NCBI GenBank assembly: GCA_006227085.1
Contig: SBFY01000068.1
Span: forward strand, 1 to 5,612
DNA length: 5,612 nt
From: Gammaproteobacteria bacterium
GTDB lineage: Bacteria; Pseudomonadota; Gammaproteobacteria; Pseudomonadales; M0112
Direction of reading: 5' to 3'
A program made the translations under genes and the position numbers. Positions 4,889 through 5,612 of the stretch are shown here, in pieces. How positions within the stretch are numbered: the first letter of the stretch is position 1; each line of letters begins with the position of its first letter. Below the pieces are notes generated by a model. It did no database searches and was not told where the DNA came from. It saw nothing but the letters and a program-made list of their open reading frames with translations.

Positions 4889-5612
4889 ATTGCCTGCTGC
4901 CAACGCAAGAAGCGGAAACCACTGCCTGCAACTGGCGAACCGCCAGCGATACATCGGCGGCTTCCGTGATGGCGCGAACCACCGCGATATTGCGCACACC
5001 GGTGCCCAACACTGCCGCTGCACGCTCCTGGTCAATACCACCAATCGCCACCAATGGGTAATGGGTTTGCAGCAACTGGACCCACTCCGCCAATCGCGCA
5101 ACGCCCTGCGGCGCAAAGCGCATCACTTTGGTGGTGGTTTCATAAATCGGGCCAAATGCCATATAAGACGGCCGGAGCGCATGCGAGCGCGCAATCTCGC
5201 GCTCACTGTGATTGCTCAACCCCAAGCGCAAGCCGGCAGCGGCAATCGCACCCAGGTCTGCCTTATCGAGATCTTCCTGCCCGAGATGCACACCATATGC
5301 CCCCGCGACTATCGCTTCCTGCCAGTGATCATTAATGAACACACGGGCACGATAGTGCCTGCCCAGTGCAACCGCTTCAGCAATCGCTGCGCGTATCGAT
5401 ACTGCACCGGCTTGCTTGATGCGTAACTGGATCGTGCTCACGCCCAATGGCAACAAGGTGCGAATCCATTCCACGGAATCAACAACGGGATACAAACCGA
5501 TCGGCTGGACGCCCATGGCAGGAAAGGTGTACGCCTGCGCCTGCCCGTTCACACTGATCATCGGCAGGTCCTGTGCATCCAGCGGCCAACCGGCATGGCA
5601 GAAATCACCCTG
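4887..5612 (-). CDS. thiE: Thiamine phosphate synthase, likely C-terminal part of ThiD-ThiE fusion (partial)
   Basis: Joins HMP diphosphate and thiazole phosphate to make thiamine phosphate, in the cytoplasm. Numbering from the Met at 5561, a complete TIM-barrel ThiE domain spans about residues 20-215: GLYPVVDS (22-29), QLRIK (45-49), FINDHW (75-80), GVHLGQEDL (90-98, Asp97 expected to bind Mg), GLSNHSE (114-120), GPIYETTTK (137-145) and VAIGG (171-175). The frame has no stop before the right edge, adding at least 17 residues including GDFCHAGWPL. Some gammaproteobacteria carry ThiD-ThiE fusions with a similar ThiD tail and linker before GLYPVVDS, so I infer that the gene continues right as a bifunctional HMP-P kinase/ThiE. 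The alternative is a separate ThiE of 224 residues starting at ATG 5561, which has AGGA 7 nt upstream. The stop TAA lies in the shared terminator. Confidence 0.93.
   Translation of the reverse strand, partial: QGDFCHAGWPLDAQDLPMISVNGQAQAYTFPAMGVQPIGLYPVVDSVEWIRTLLPLGVSTIQLRIKQAGAVSIRAAIAEAVALGRHYRARVFINDHWQEAIVAGAYGVHLGQEDLDKADLGAIAAAGLRLGLSNHSEREIARSHALRPSYMAFGPIYETTTKVMRFAPQGVARLAEWVQLLQTHYPLVAIGGIDQERAAAVLGTGVRNIAVVRAITEAADVSLAVRQLQAVVSASCVGSRQ

Overview
The window looks like an ordinary housekeeping stretch of a GC-rich gammaproteobacterial chromosome. The RibA and Dxs proteins read most like those of pseudomonads and marine Oceanospirillales/Alcanivorax-type bacteria, and the ThiE domain reads like the gammaproteobacterial family. 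This placement comes from remembered family sequences, not from a search. No mobile element, CRISPR array, tRNA, rRNA or recognisable riboswitch is visible.

Layout. Positions 1-232 hold no gene: there is a hairpin terminator at the left edge, two look-alike palindromes, and a candidate sigma-70 promoter just before xseB. From 233 a rightward cluster follows: xseB (exonuclease VII small subunit), ispA (farnesyl diphosphate synthase, start overlapping the xseB stop in ATGA) and, after a 74-nt gap, dxs (DXP synthase). ribA (GTP cyclohydrolase II) runs leftward and meets dxs tail to tail, with only 3 nt between the stop codons. A 195-nt divergent control region (4014-4208) separates ribA from a rightward gene for a secreted, very acidic, probably eight-stranded outer-membrane beta-barrel protein of unknown role. 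That gene and a leftward thiE (thiamine phosphate synthase) converge on one symmetrical terminator at 4863-4888. The thiE reading frame stays open to the right edge and is probably the C-terminal part of a ThiD-ThiE fusion.

How the genes fit together. Dxs makes 1-deoxy-D-xylulose 5-phosphate (DXP), which feeds isoprenoid synthesis (IspA acts later in that route) and also the thiazole half of thiamine. ThiE joins the thiazole and pyrimidine halves, and its product becomes thiamine diphosphate, the cofactor Dxs needs. RibA starts flavin synthesis. The window is therefore rich in isoprenoid and vitamin-cofactor genes, with xseB as the usual gammaproteobacterial partner of ispA. I found no strong sign of a new biological system. 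The least explained items are the acidic barrel protein with its palindrome-bearing promoter region, the repeat-bearing N-terminus of XseB, and the structured DNA at the left edge.
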